Numbered from the stretch's first letter, positions 1 through 9,978 are shown. The stretch: 64,000 bases of DNA from an uncultured Opitutia bacterium (GCA_903862955.1 CAIPAH010000004.1:62001-126000); one strand, 5' to 3'. Numbers and translations are program-made. Notes: generated by a model from the letters alone, not told the origin.

Positions 1-3000
1 GCCTACCTCGACATCGAGAGCATCGTCGGCACCGCCAGGGAAAAGGGCGTGCAGGCCATCCACCCGGGCTACGGTTTTCTCTCGGAAAACGCCGCGCTCG
101 CCCGCGCCTGCGAAAAGGCCGGCATCATTTGGGTCGGCCCGCGCCCGGAACTGCTAGAAATGATGGGCGATAAGACCGCCGCTCGCGCGCTCGCCAAGAA
201 GATCAACGTGCCCGTGTTGCCCGGCACCGAGGAGCCGGTTACCGACCGTGGCGCCGCGTTGAAGATCGCGAAGGAGATCGGCTTTCCCCTCATCATTAAG
301 GCGGCGTTCGGCGGCGGCGGTCGCGGCATGCGCGTGGTGCACAAGGCCGGCGACCTTGCTGCGCTGCTCGACGAGGCGCAGGCGGAGGCCGAGCGCGCGT
401 TCGGCAATCCGGCGGTCTTCCTCGAGAAATACATCGCCAATGCCAAGCACATCGAGGTGCAGATCCTCGGTGACCAGCATGGCAACGTCATCCACCTGCA
501 CGAGCGCGACTGCTCCGTGCAGCGCCGCCACCAGAAGGTCGTCGAGGTCGCGCCCAGCTTCGGCCTGCCCAAGGGCGTGATCACGGAGCTGTGCGAGGCC
601 GCGGCGCGCATGGCGCGCGCGGTGCGCTACGATAACGCCGGCACGATCGAATTTCTCTACGACCTCGACCGGCACGAGTGGTTCTTCATCGAGATGAACC
701 CGCGCATCCAGGTGGAACACACGGTAACGGAGGTCGTCACCGGGCTCGATCTCGTCCGCGCGCAGATCCTGATCGCGCAGGGCCATGCGCTGCACTCGGA
801 CGCGGTCGGCATGCCAACACAGGAAAACGTCCCGTGCAACGGCTTCGCGATCCAGTGCCGCATCACGACGGAGGACCCGGAGAACAAGTTCGTGCCCGAC
901 TACGGCCGCATCATCGCCTATCGCTCGCCGGGCGGCTTCGGCGTGCGCCTTGACGGCGGCATGGGTTACTCCGGCGCCGTCATCACGCCGTTCTACGACT
1001 CGCTGCTCGTGAAGTGCATCACCAGCGGCCAGACCTACGAGATCGCGATGGCCCGCGCGCGGCGCGTGCTGAGCGAATTCCGCATCCGCGGGGTGAAGAC
1101 CAACATCCCGTTCCTCGAGAACGTCATCGCGCACCCGCTCTTCCGCTCCGGCGCGGCCACTACGACGCTGATCGACACCTCGCCGGAACTGTTCGCCTTC
1201 AAGCCCCGCCGCGACCGCGCGTCGAAGCTGCTCAATTTCCTCGGCAACGTCGTCGTCAACGGCAACCCGCACGCCAAGGGCTACCGCCCGTCCAAGCCGC
1301 CGGCTCACGCCGTCGCCCCGGGCCAGGACGACCGCAGTGCGCCGCCGCCCGGCACGCGGCAGCGGCTGCTCGAGCTGGGCCCGAAGAAGTTTTCGGCGTG
1401 GACGCTCGCGCAGAAGCAGCTGCTCGTGACGGACACGACGTTTCGTGACGCGCACCAGTCGCTCATGGCCACGCGCGTGCGCAGCTACGACCTGCTGGCC
1501 TGCGCGGGCTTCCTCGCGCGGCGCGCGCCGGAGCTTTACTCGCTCGAGATGTGGGGCGGCGCGACCTTCGACACCGCGATGCGCTTCCTCAATGAGGACC
1601 CGTGGGAACGCCTGCGCCACCTGCGGGCGCGCGTGCCGAACATCTGCTTCCAGATGCTGTTCCGCGGCGCGAACGCCGTGGGCTACACCAATTATCCTGA
1701 CGCGGTCGTTGCCGGTTTCGTCCGTCACGCCGCGGCGGAGGGCATGGACATCTTCCGGATCTTCGACTCGCTGAACTATCTCCCCAACCTGCGCGTGGCG
1801 ATGGAGGCGGTCCAGGACACGCACGCCGTCTGCGAGGCCGCGCTCTGTTACTCGGGCGACATTCTCGACGGGCAACGGGACAAATTTACGCTGAAGTATT
1901 ACGTGAAGATGGCGCGCGAGCTTGAGCGCATGGGCGCACATGTGCTCGCCATCAAGGACATGGCCGGTCTCTGCCGGCCCTACGCCGCGCACAAGCTGGT
2001 GAAGGCATTGAAGGAGGAAGTGGGGCTGCCGATTCATTTCCACACCCACGACACGAGCGGCATCGCGTCGTCGTCCATCCTGCGGGCCGCCGACGCCGGC
2101 GTGGACATCGTCGACCTCGCCACGGCGTCCATGTCGGGCAGCACGGCGCAGCCCAACCTCAACTCGCTCGTGGCTGCGCTGCAGCACACGCCGCGCGACA
2201 CCGGGCTCGACCTCGACGCGCTGAACAAATTTTCGGACTACTGGGAGTTGGTGCGGGAATATTACCGGCCGTTCGACACTGCGCCAAAGACCGGCAGCGC
2301 CGAGGTCTACCTGCACGAAATGCCGGGCGGGCAATACACCAACCTCAAGGAGCAGGCCGTTTCCATGGGCGTCGCCCACCGCTGGCCGGAAATCGCGCGC
2401 ACCTACGCCGAGGTGAACCAGCTCTTCGGTGACATCATTAAGGTCACGCCCTCGTCAAAGGTCGTTGGCGACATGGCGCTGTTCCTGTTCTCGCGCGGCA
2501 TCAAGCCCGCCGACGTCGTCAACCTCGAGCCCGGCGCCACGCCGTTCCCGGAGAGCGTGATCGACATGCTGAGCGGCGGGCTAGGCTGGCCGGATGGCGG
2601 CTGGCCTGTCGGGATGTGGCGCGCCGTGCTCGGCGAAAGGAAATTCAAGGAAGCCCAGGCGAAATACAAAGCGGCTCTCGCCGCCGAAAAGAAGCGCAAG
2701 GCCGGAAAGGGCCCTCACGCCGCGAAGACATTGGTCGCCGCAGGCGCCGCCGAACTGGCCGCGCTGAAAAAGCCGCTGGCCGACAAGCTCCGCCGCGAAC
2801 CGACGGATGACGAGTTTTACTCGCACCTGATGTATCCGCAGGTGTTCGCCGACTTTGCGAAACACCAGCGCGACTTTGGCGACGTGAGCGTGCTCCCGAC
2901 GCCGGCGTTTTTCTACGGCTTGCGCCCGCGCGAGGAAATCTCCGTCGAGATCGAGGAGGGCAAGGTCCTCATCATCCGCCTCGTCAGCGTCGGCGACCCC

Positions 3001-3342
3001 GACAAGGACGGCCGCCGCCCGGTCACCTACGAGCTGAACGGCATCACGCGCGAGGTGTTCATCGCGGACAAATCCGTCACGGCCACGGCGAAGTCCCGCC
3101 CGAAGGCGGATCTCGCCGACCCGCTGCAGGTCGCGGCGCCCATCCCTGGGTTGATCGTGGTCCTCTCCGCGTCGGTCGGCGCCAAAGTTGCGAAGGGCGA
3201 CAAGCTCTTCATGATGGAAGCGATGAAGATGCAGACGACGATCTACGCGCCAGCCGATGGCGTGATTGCCGAACTCCATGCGGGTGTTGGCGACACGGTG
3301 GAGTCGAAGGACCTGATTGTGAAGCTGAGGCCCGCCGGGTGA
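1..3342 (+). CDS. pyc: Pyruvate carboxylase (5'-partial)
   Basis: Biotin-dependent carboxylation of pyruvate to oxaloacetate, a cytoplasmic anaplerotic reaction. The reading frame is open from base 1, so the N-terminus lies outside the window; the ORF-track Met at base 49 is internal (the frame before it reads AYLDIESIVGTA, typical biotin carboxylase). Counting from base 1 (1113 residues visible), the order is biotin carboxylase with a glycine-rich ATP-grasp loop (GGGGRGM, about residue 105), carboxyltransferase starting at DTTFRDAHQS (about 478), the conserved PYC/OADA region, and a C-terminal biotinyl domain with EAMKM (Lys about 1076). This order in one chain is diagnostic of single-chain pyruvate carboxylase (usually about 1150 residues) rather than acetyl-CoA carboxylase or split oxaloacetate decarboxylase. 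Confidence 0.96.
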   Translation, partial: AYLDIESIVGTAREKGVQAIHPGYGFLSENAALARACEKAGIIWVGPRPELLEMMGDKTAARALAKKINVPVLPGTEEPVTDRGAALKIAKEIGFPLIIKAAFGGGGRGMRVVHKAGDLAALLDEAQAEAERAFGNPAVFLEKYIANAKHIEVQILGDQHGNVIHLHERDCSVQRRHQKVVEVAPSFGLPKGVITELCEAAARMARAVRYDNAGTIEFLYDLDRHEWFFIEMNPRIQVEHTVTEVVTGLDLVRAQILIAQGHALHSDAVGMPTQENVPCNGFAIQCRITTEDPENKFVPDYGRIIAYRSPGGFGVRLDGGMGYSGAVITPFYDSLLVKCITSGQTYEIAMARARRVLSEFRIRGVKTNIPFLENVIAHPLFRSGAATTTLIDTSPELFAFKPRRDRASKLLNFLGNVVVNGNPHAKGYRPSKPPAHAVAPGQDDRSAPPPGTRQRLLELGPKKFSAWTLAQKQLLVTDTTFRDAHQSLMATRVRSYDLLACAGFLARRAPELYSLEMWGGATFDTAMRFLNEDPWERLRHLRARVPNICFQMLFRGANAVGYTNYPDAVVAGFVRHAAAEGMDIFRIFDSLNYLPNLRVAMEAVQDTHAVCEAALCYSGDILDGQRDKFTLKYYVKMARELERMGAHVLAIKDMAGLCRPYAAHKLVKALKEEVGLPIHFHTHDTSGIASSSILRAADAGVDIVDLATASMSGSTAQPNLNSLVAALQHTPRDTGLDLDALNKFSDYWELVREYYRPFDTAPKTGSAEVYLHEMPGGQYTNLKEQAVSMGVAHRWPEIARTYAEVNQLFGDIIKVTPSSKVVGDMALFLFSRGIKPADVVNLEPGATPFPESVIDMLSGGLGWPDGGWPVGMWRAVLGERKFKEAQAKYKAALAAEKKRKAGKGPHAAKTLVAAGAAELAALKKPLADKLRREPTDDEFYSHLMYPQVFADFAKHQRDFGDVSVLPTPAFFYGLRPREEISVEIEEGKVLIIRLVSVGDPDKDGRRPVTYELNGITREVFIADKSVTATAKSRPKADLADPLQVAAPIPGLIVVLSASVGAKVAKGDKLFMMEAMKMQTTIYAPADGVIAELHAGVGDTVESKDLIVKLRPAG

Positions 3343-3349
3343 GCGTTGG

Positions 3350-3409
3350 GTAGGTCGGGCTTTACGCCCGATATCCGCCTAAGCATATCGGGGATAAACC
3401 CCGACCTAC
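3350..3409. repeat. Palindromic intergenic repeat, GTAGGTCGGGCTTTACGCCC family
   Basis: Imperfect palindrome between the convergent pyc and nitronate monooxygenase genes. The left arm reads GTAGGTCGGGCTTTACGCCC and the right arm ends in ACCCCGACCTAC. The same core recurs at 53.8 kb and several times at 55.3-55.5 kb. It may act as a bidirectional terminator, but there is no strong T-tract. Confidence 0.75.
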
Positions 3410-4821
3410 GCTCCGCGCAAATAGTGGAGGACGTCTTCCGCGCGGTAGTAATCCTCGCCGTCGCGGGCGAGGCGAGCGACCGTGGCCACTTCATTACCTG
3501 CGGTCACAAGGGCGGGCTCCGATCCCGTGGCCCGCAACTGACCCAAGTCCACGGTCGCCATGAGTCCGTTGCAGAGGCATTTCCGGCCGACGGTGTCGGC
3601 GAGGTTGCCACCCTTGCGCAGGTAGGCGTCGAGCGGCTCGCCGCCGCAGCGATAACCGACGCTGCCATCGGATCTCCGATAGGCCTGCCGAAGGTAGCCA
3701 AGATCGCAGTTCTTTTCCCGGGCCGCGTAGGTCGCGGCTTCCGACAGCGTCCCGGAGAGTTCCGCGATCTTGAACGGAAAGCCGGTCGGTGATGCGGCGG
3801 GATCGGTGAAGACCCGGGCGGTGCCGGCGCGGCTGGCCTGAATGATGCGGCGCTTGAGGTCGGCGGCGATGCCGGACTCATCACAAAATGCGAATGCGGT
3901 GCCGACCTGGATGCCCGCCGCGCCGAGGGCCAGCGACTCAGCCAGCTTGTCGGGACGCGCTTGGCTGCCAGCGAGCCAGAACGGCAGGCCCAGCTCGCGA
4001 ATCTTGGCCAGGTCGGGCGTGTCGCGGGGACCGTAGACCGGCTCGCCACGCGCATCGAGCTGCAGCGGGCCGCGCGGAGGTGCGTTGTGGCCGCCGGCCA
4101 AATCGCTCTCGACGATGAAGCCGTCCACCCGGCCGCTGGACTTGCGGGCGAGGGTCAGCGCCAGCGTTGCCGAGGCCACGATGGCGAAAAAATACGGCCG
4201 CCGCAGCTGCGGCGGCGGACCGCCCCAGAAGGCGGACGGGTCAAAGCGGATCGTGAATTCGTCACCGGGCAGCGCACCTTCGACGTCGACTTTTTGCTCC
4301 GCCAATTCGCCTGCCGCCAGTTGGTCGATCAGGCCGGGGATGGCGCGCGGAATGCCCGCGCCCATCAGCACGTAATCCACGCCCGCCAGCATGGCGCCGT
4401 AGAGCGAGGGCAGGGTCGGGAGCTGGATTTTTTCGAGCAGGTTGAGCCCGACCACCCCGGTGTGACCGGATTTGGCGAGAAAGACCTCGGCGAAATTGGC
4501 CACCACGGTCAGCTCGGTCAGGGCCGGCGCGGGTTGCAGCGAAGGCATGGGCGTGCCTGCGAACGGCGCATCAGCCGGCTTGCCGCCGGGGAGGAAGTAG
4601 GCGGCGAGCACGCGCTGGGCCACCGCCGGGAGCGGAAATGCGGCGAGCGCGCGGCGCATCTCGCCCGAGGGATCACCCAACTGCAGCCGCCTGGCCAGCA
4701 CACTGGACAAGGCGGTGCCGGAGACGACGCCGAGTCCGCCGAGGCGTGACACGGCGCGCGCCAGCTCCCAGTTGGAGACTGCGGCTCCCATGCCGCCCTG
4801 AATAATGACCGGATGTGACAT
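3406..4821 (-). CDS. Nitronate monooxygenase / PfaD-like FMN TIM-barrel protein
   Basis: Member of the 2-nitropropane dioxygenase (nitronate monooxygenase) family, FMN enzymes oxidising nitronates; the PfaD enoyl-reductase branch is related. The N-terminus carries the family signature (PVIIQGGMGAAVSNW), and the central ESDLAGGHNAPP segment fits the FMN-phosphate and substrate region. The start is set at the internal Met (MSHPVI), 17 codons inside the track ORF, because GGGGAG precedes it at good spacing and the family begins here; this gives 471 residues. The long C-terminal tail (CDLGYLRQAYR... YYRAEDVLHYL) resembles the PfaD-like subgroup, so the exact substrate is open. It is convergent with pyc. 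Confidence 0.82.
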   Translation of the reverse strand: MSHPVIIQGGMGAAVSNWELARAVSRLGGLGVVSGTALSSVLARRLQLGDPSGEMRRALAAFPLPAVAQRVLAAYFLPGGKPADAPFAGTPMPSLQPAPALTELTVVANFAEVFLAKSGHTGVVGLNLLEKIQLPTLPSLYGAMLAGVDYVLMGAGIPRAIPGLIDQLAAGELAEQKVDVEGALPGDEFTIRFDPSAFWGGPPPQLRRPYFFAIVASATLALTLARKSSGRVDGFIVESDLAGGHNAPPRGPLQLDARGEPVYGPRDTPDLAKIRELGLPFWLAGSQARPDKLAESLALGAAGIQVGTAFAFCDESGIAADLKRRIIQASRAGTARVFTDPAASPTGFPFKIAELSGTLSEAATYAAREKNCDLGYLRQAYRRSDGSVGYRCGGEPLDAYLRKGGNLADTVGRKCLCNGLMATVDLGQLRATGSEPALVTAGNEVATVARLARDGEDYYRAEDVLHYLRGA

Positions 4822-4993
4822 GTATTGAAACTCCCCGGTCATGGTGGTGCCCGGCGGAAAAACCGAAGGCATTGGAACGGCCGATATGTCCGGCTATCCT
4901 GCCCCATCCGCTCTCGCAAAGAAAGGCCCATACCCCGCCCTGCGCAGTTATTAGCGCCACCGCCTCCGCAATAATTGCTATTTCGCTCTTCGG

Positions 4994-5563
4994 TTAGCTC
5001 CGGTCGGGCGGCGGGTTGAGGTCTCCATACCCCTTGTAGCCATCGATGCTCACGCGGTTTTTCTGCTGGCGGTATTCCTGCAGGCCTTCGGGCCCCTTCT
5101 TTTCCGCCCAGCGGTCGAGAAGGTCGCGCTCGCCTTTGAAATTCATCAATGGCACCGCGTAGCCGCAGGAATCGCCGATGCGCATGATGGCGACGCGGAT
5201 GATACCTCGTGCGCCCGGGTTGCCGGGAAAAAGCGCGAGCAATTTCGGAAAATCCCGGTGACTCGGATAGACGACCTCGGCACGGCCGTGCAGCCGAACG
5301 ACTTTGGGTGGGCCGTCGAAAGCGCAGAACATGATCACGATCCGGCCGTTTTCCTGGATGTGCGCGACCGTCTCGATGCCGCTGCCGGTCAGGTCGAGAT
5401 AGGCGACTTCACGTTCGCCGAGGATCCGAAACGTGTCGCCACCTTTCGGCGAGCAATTGACGTGACCCTCCCGCGCGAGCGGCGCCGTCGCCACGAAGAA
5501 AACCTTCTGCGCCTGCAGCCACGCCTGCAGTTCCGGGCTCAGGTTCTCGTAGGTTTTTCCCAT
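4994..5563 (-). CDS. Pyridoxamine 5'-phosphate oxidase family protein
   Basis: A 189-residue split-barrel flavin-binding protein of the PNPOx-like superfamily. The start reads MGKTYENLSPELQAWLQAQKVFFVATAPL, and a central GGDTFRILGEREVAYLDLTGSG stretch matches the group of small general-stress or FMN-reductase-like members rather than true PdxH. It lies 9 bp downstream of the DUF1330 gene on the same strand, so the two are probably co-transcribed. A physiological substrate cannot be assigned; a cytoplasmic redox or detoxification role is likely but inferred only from family. Confidence 0.82.
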   Translation of the reverse strand: MGKTYENLSPELQAWLQAQKVFFVATAPLAREGHVNCSPKGGDTFRILGEREVAYLDLTGSGIETVAHIQENGRIVIMFCAFDGPPKVVRLHGRAEVVYPSHRDFPKLLALFPGNPGARGIIRVAIMRIGDSCGYAVPLMNFKGERDLLDRWAEKKGPEGLQEYRQQKNRVSIDGYKGYGDLNPPPDRS

Positions 5564-5572
5564 AGGAGTCCT

Positions 5573-5878
5573 TTATTGCGCGAACTCCGGACGATCGGAC
5601 ACCAGAACGGCAAAGTGCTTCGACGTGCTTTTCAAGCGATCGGGCAGGACCGCTTGGTATTGTTTAGACCGATAGAATTCGCGCGCCTTCTCGGGCGACG
5701 TGAACCGGAAGATCACGGTTTGGTGCCCGACCTTTTCTCCCTCGAGTACTTCGGTCTTCGGCTCGTAGACCAGGAATTCAAGCAGGCCGGAAAGCACCTG
5801 CGCCTTGGCCTTGGCTTGGTACTGTGTGAACAACTTTGCGTCATCCACGTCGTAGTTCAGAATAATGTAAGAAGACAT
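5573..5878 (-). CDS. DUF1330 domain protein
   Basis: Small (101-residue) alpha/beta-barrel-type protein of the DUF1330 family, beginning MSSYIILNYDVDDAKLFTQYQ. The track ORF extends 36 codons upstream, but that extension is non-homologous-looking and the internal Met fits the family N-terminus, so the start is placed at 5878. The conserved C-terminal half (VIFRFTSPEKAREFYRSKQYQ) is typical of the family. No catalytic function is established for DUF1330. It is probably the first gene of a two-gene unit with the PNPOx-like protein. Confidence 0.82.
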   Translation of the reverse strand: MSSYIILNYDVDDAKLFTQYQAKAKAQVLSGLLEFLVYEPKTEVLEGEKVGHQTVIFRFTSPEKAREFYRSKQYQAVLPDRLKSTSKHFAVLVSDRPEFAQ

Positions 5879-5984
5879 GGCGGTTAGGCTCTCATCCTGT
5901 CGTAAGTCAGTCGTTGGCTTATCTAAAATCGAGTTAATTGGCCCTGGCGATTGACCCACGTCGGATGGAGGCGAAGCTGAATTC

Positions 5985-6653
5985 ATGAATCCCGAGCAAT
6001 GGACCGAGGTGGATCGCTACATCGGCAGCGCGCTGATCCCGGCGGATCCGGTGCTGGACGCGGCGCTCAAGGCCAGTGCTGATGCGGGGTTGCCGGCGAT
6101 CAACGTGTCGCCAGCGCAGGGGAAACTCCTGCACCTGCTCACGCGCATCCACGGTGCGCGCCGGGTGCTCGAGGTCGGCACGCTGGGCGGCTACAGCACG
6201 ATCTGGCTCGCGCGCGGGATGCTGCCGGCGGGCGGCAAGGTGGTGACGCTCGAGGTCGACCCGAAGCACGCCCGGATCGCGCGGACGAATTTTGAACACG
6301 CGGGCCTCGCCAAGATGATCGAGGTGCGCGAAGGCCGGGCGCTCGACACGCTGCCGCAGCTGGCCACGGAGGGTCGCGGACCGTTTGACCTAATTTTCAT
6401 CGACGCCGACAAGGTCCGGATTCCGGAATATTTCACGTGGGCGCTGAAGCTCTCACGCCGCGGATCAGTCATCATCGTCGACAACGTCATTCGCAAGGGC
6501 GAGGTGACCGATGCGCAGAGCAGCGACCCCAGTGTGCAGGGCGTGCGTCAGCTGAATGAGCTGCTGGCGAAGGAAACGCGCGTCTCTGCCACCACGATCC
6601 AGACCGTCGGCAGCAAGGGCTACGACGGCTTCACGCTAGCGGTGGTGAATTGA
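5985..6653 (+). CDS. SAM-dependent O-methyltransferase (family 3)
   Basis: Class I Rossmann-fold methyltransferase of the catechol/caffeoyl-CoA O-methyltransferase-like family 3 (222 residues). Motif I is visible as RRVLEVGTLGGYSTIWLA and the acidic post-motif region as DLIFIDADK, the usual metal- and substrate-proximal segment, followed by IIVDNVIRKGEV. The length matches the family (about 210-230). It is divergent from the DUF1330 gene with a 106-bp intergenic region. It uses SAM and should not be confused with the corrinoid methyltransferases later in the window. Substrate unknown. Confidence 0.88.
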   Translation: MNPEQWTEVDRYIGSALIPADPVLDAALKASADAGLPAINVSPAQGKLLHLLTRIHGARRVLEVGTLGGYSTIWLARGMLPAGGKVVTLEVDPKHARIARTNFEHAGLAKMIEVREGRALDTLPQLATEGRGPFDLIFIDADKVRIPEYFTWALKLSRRGSVIIVDNVIRKGEVTDAQSSDPSVQGVRQLNELLAKETRVSATTIQTVGSKGYDGFTLAVVN

Positions 6654-6705
6654 GTGATTTGCGTTTGCGGCCGGGCGGGTGGGGCACCTGACTCGCGGGC
6701 GACGC

Positions 6706-9267
6706 ATGAGGCTACTTTTTCGCCTACTCGCCGGGGCAGCGCTGGCCACCGGCCTCGTGCGGGCGGAATCCACGGTTCAGTTCGGTCCCCCGGCGTCCTG
6801 GGTGGTGCCGGAGCAGTTGGCGCAGTGGCCGCCGACGCCGCCGGGGGACGTAAGTTACGGCTATGACTTCCTGCAGCTCGATACGCAGGTGTCCGTGCGC
6901 GAGCAGGAAACCTACGTTCATCGCGTGTATCGCGTGACGGCTGAGGGATCATTGCAGTCGGCATCGCGCCTGACGCTGGATTTCAACCCGAGCTACCAAC
7001 GCCTGACGGTGCATCACCTCCGGGTCATTCGCGACGGTCAGGTGGAGGACCGGTTGAAGACGACGCCGGTGAAAGTCATCCAGCAGGAGCGCGACCTCGA
7101 CCGTCACATGCTGAACGGCGAGCTGACGGCCCTGTGGGTCTTGGAGGACATCCGGGTGGGGGACGTGGTGGACTACGCCTACACGCAGCGCGGATGGAAT
7201 CCGGCGCTGGGCCGCAGCTATTTTTCCCGCGTGCCCACCGGGTGGGCGGTGCCCGTGCGGAGCGAACGCTTCCGGCTGGTCGCGCCCGCGGGACATCTCC
7301 CGGCGAACCAGTCGCACGGGCCGGGTCGCAGCGAACCGCTGCGCAGCAAACTGGGAAATGACGAGGTGCTGACGTGGACCGGCCGGGACCTCGCGCCGAT
7401 CGCGGAGGACGGGGAAACCCCGGACTGGTACGAGGCCTATCCCGCGATGCAGCTGTCGGAATACACCTCCTGGGGCCAGGTGGTGCGCTGGGCGGAACCG
7501 CTCTATGCGCTGCCGGATCCAATTCCGGAATCCGTGCGGCGACAGGCGGAAAAGCTCACGGCCGGCGCGCGCAATCCCGGCGAGCAGGCCGCGGCGCTGC
7601 TCCAATTTGTGCAGCAGGAAATCCGCTATCTGGGCATGGAGCTCGGCACGGGTTCCTACCGGCCGAATCCGCCCGATCAGGTGCTGTCGCGGCGGTTTGG
7701 CGACTGCAAGGACAAGACCATGCTGTTTTGCGCGATGGGCCGCGCGGTGGGGCTCACGGTTTACCCGGCGTTGTTGCACACGACGTATGGCCGGCATATC
7801 GAGGGATGGCTGCCCACGCCGCTGGCCTTTGACCACGTGATCGCCGTGCTGTCGTTGCCCGGCGGGAAGATGCTGTGGACTGACCCGACGCTGACCTACC
7901 AGAAAGGCGAGATTCCGTGGCGCGGCCTGCCGGATTATGAATCCGCGCTGATCATCCGGCCCGGCAACGACCGTTTCACGCCCGTGGATGCAGCAAACAT
8001 GATCCACGGCACCACCGTCATCGAGGAAACCATCGATGTGCCCGCCTTCACGCAGCCCTCCCACCTGCATATCCGCAGCACTTACACGGGTCGGGACGCC
8101 GACGGCATTCGCCGGGAATTCGCGCAGAACCGCCCGGCGGAGATCAGCAAGTCTTACGTCAATTACTACGCGGCCGCCTATCCCGGCCTGCAAGCGATCC
8201 AGCCGCCGCGGATGAGCGAGATTGACCTGCGGAACATCGTCTTCGTGGACGAAGACTACACGCTGCCGAGCCTCTGGAAACACGACGGCACCACGCACCG
8301 GTGGCGGGCGGAATTCTACCCCAAACCGATCATCGACCTGGCCCAGCGCCCCACCGCCCCGGTGCGCACGATGCCGCTGGCCATCTCGCATCCCCGGCAC
8401 GCCGTCCTGACGACGACGGTGAAACTGCCGATGGTTTGGAAAGTTAACCCCGCCGAGAAGACGATGGAAAGCGACGGCTTCCGCGGCCGGGTGGGCATCA
8501 GTGTCCGCGACGACGGTCGCACCGTGACGATGCATTACACGTGGGACACGAAGGCGGACCACGTGGAGCCCGCGCAGGTGGCGCAGCATATCGAGGCGTT
8601 GAACCGCTTTCGAGACGCCCTCGGCTACACGCTGACCCACTCGGACGGCACGGCGGTGGCGCCGCCCGACCAAAGCAATTACCGGGTGAACTGGCTGCTC
8701 GTGCTGGTGGTGCTGCTGACGCTGACCGCCACGGGTTTGGTCATCCGCGCGACCTTGGCGCGCAACCATCCCATGCCGCCGTCGCTGCCGGCACCGGGGG
8801 ACGAGCGGCTGGTGGGCTTGGGGGGTTGGCTGATTTTGGTGGGGATCGGGGTCACGGTTACACCCTTTCGCGTGGGTTTCCTGAGCGTGTGGCGGTCGCG
8901 CCAGTGGTTGAACCAAACCACATGGGAGGCCATCACCCTGCCGGGAACCGCCTCCTATCGCGAAAACTTGGGACCGCTGCTGCTGGGGGAAATCTCGGGC
9001 AATCTCGTGCTCTTCATCGGGGCGATCTGGCTGGTAATTTTGTTTTACGGGCGGCGCCGGCTTTTTCCCAAAGTCTTCATCGGGGTCGTGAGTTTTGCGC
9101 TGGTGATGGTGCTCACCGACCTGCTGCTCGCGGAATGGCTCATGAAGGTTTCGCCCGAAAACGAGGCCAAGGCCGCCGGCGAATTAACCCGGTGTCTGGT
9201 CCAGGCCCTCATTTGGATCCCCTACATGCTGAAATCCCGCCGGGTTCGATTGACGTTTACCCGCTGA
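6706..9267 (+). CDS. Secreted/membrane DUF3857 transglutaminase-like protein with C-terminal DUF2569 segment
   Basis: 853 residues from the internal Met chosen because it opens a signal peptide (MRLLFRLLAGAALATGLVRAES). The order is an N-terminal DUF3857 beta-rich domain, a transglutaminase-like domain with putative catalytic Cys334 in RFGDCKDKTMLF and a downstream His in AFDHVIAV, a beta-rich region, then membrane helices starting at LLVLVVLLTLTATGLV and a DUF2569-type segment (GLGGWLILVGIGVTVTPFR). Probably inner-membrane anchored with the catalytic part in the periplasm. The DUF3857 plus DUF2569 combination occurs in Opitutaceae-like genomes; substrate unknown. Its 3' end overlaps the convergent DUF4202 gene by 11 bp. 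Confidence 0.85.
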   Translation: MRLLFRLLAGAALATGLVRAESTVQFGPPASWVVPEQLAQWPPTPPGDVSYGYDFLQLDTQVSVREQETYVHRVYRVTAEGSLQSASRLTLDFNPSYQRLTVHHLRVIRDGQVEDRLKTTPVKVIQQERDLDRHMLNGELTALWVLEDIRVGDVVDYAYTQRGWNPALGRSYFSRVPTGWAVPVRSERFRLVAPAGHLPANQSHGPGRSEPLRSKLGNDEVLTWTGRDLAPIAEDGETPDWYEAYPAMQLSEYTSWGQVVRWAEPLYALPDPIPESVRRQAEKLTAGARNPGEQAAALLQFVQQEIRYLGMELGTGSYRPNPPDQVLSRRFGDCKDKTMLFCAMGRAVGLTVYPALLHTTYGRHIEGWLPTPLAFDHVIAVLSLPGGKMLWTDPTLTYQKGEIPWRGLPDYESALIIRPGNDRFTPVDAANMIHGTTVIEETIDVPAFTQPSHLHIRSTYTGRDADGIRREFAQNRPAEISKSYVNYYAAAYPGLQAIQPPRMSEIDLRNIVFVDEDYTLPSLWKHDGTTHRWRAEFYPKPIIDLAQRPTAPVRTMPLAISHPRHAVLTTTVKLPMVWKVNPAEKTMESDGFRGRVGISVRDDGRTVTMHYTWDTKADHVEPAQVAQHIEALNRFRDALGYTLTHSDGTAVAPPDQSNYRVNWLLVLVVLLTLTATGLVIRATLARNHPMPPSLPAPGDERLVGLGGWLILVGIGVTVTPFRVGFLSVWRSRQWLNQTTWEAITLPGTASYRENLGPLLLGEISGNLVLFIGAIWLVILFYGRRRLFPKVFIGVVSFALVMVLTDLLLAEWLMKVSPENEAKAAGELTRCLVQALIWIPYMLKSRRVRLTFTR

Positions 9268-9853
9268 TTTCGGTCCCGCCGCTTGCTTCCTGAACCATCG
9301 CGGCAACATCGGGTGGCAGAGTAAGCGAACGGGCCAGCTCCTGCCCGCGCGGGCTGAGTTTCCGCCAGGACTTCCGGAGGATATCGATGAATTTTTCGCG
9401 GGGATACCCGGAGTGCTGCGCGGCGAAGGCCTTGATCTCGCTTTCCAGAAAAACCAGCACGGCGGCATCCTCGAGTGCCTGGGTGCCGGCATTCGTCTTG
9501 AGGCCGGTCTTGGAAACCCACGTGGCGGCCTCGTCCGCCTCGGCCGCGGCTACGCCGGCGAGCAGCAGGAGTTCCTTGGCGCGGGCGGCTTGCTTGACGT
9601 AGAGCGATCTCCGCCACGCCAGATACCCGGCCTTGCCCTCGGGAAAGCTCGCGCGCGGCACCGACCAGCGCTCGAGGTGCTGGCAGCGTGCGGCGAGGCG
9701 CAGCAGCGGTGACGCGTCCGGCACGAGCTTGACGACCCACGCCTCGATCTGCCCGGCATAGACCAACTCTGCCGGCTGGCCGTCGGAGCCGAGGGTGGGA
9801 TCCGCGGCATGCGCGGCGTCGATCAATTCACGGGCGCGGGAGTAGGGTGCCAT
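9257..9853 (-). CDS. DUF4202 domain protein
   Basis: A 198-residue soluble protein matching DUF4202 from end to end: an N-terminal RARELIDAAHAADPT helix, LAARCQHLERWSVPRASFPEGKAGYLAWR in the middle, and a C-terminal LEDAAVLVFLESEI... FIDILRKSWRKLSPRGQELA. Conserved His, Arg and Glu positions suggest an HD-like helical enzyme fold, but I know of no demonstrated activity. It is convergent with the DUF3857 gene. It stands alone, so context adds nothing. Confidence 0.85.
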   Translation of the reverse strand: MAPYSRARELIDAAHAADPTLGSDGQPAELVYAGQIEAWVVKLVPDASPLLRLAARCQHLERWSVPRASFPEGKAGYLAWRRSLYVKQAARAKELLLLAGVAAAEADEAATWVSKTGLKTNAGTQALEDAAVLVFLESEIKAFAAQHSGYPREKFIDILRKSWRKLSPRGQELARSLTLPPDVAAMVQEASGGTEISG

Positions 9854-9978
9854 GAGGCGCTAACCTGAAACAGGAAACGGGTTTCGCGCAAGCGGCGCCG
9901 GCGAGGACAAGCGCTGCGGCATATTCGCCCTGTTCCGCCGGGGCCGCGGGGTGTAAGCTATGGCCGGCCACTCCTCGC

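Noticed and set aside
154-2379. 741-codon minus-strand ORF opposite pyruvate carboxylase
   Set aside because: Antisense of a well-conserved gene in GC-rich DNA; its translation is Arg/Val/His-biased with no recognisable domain.
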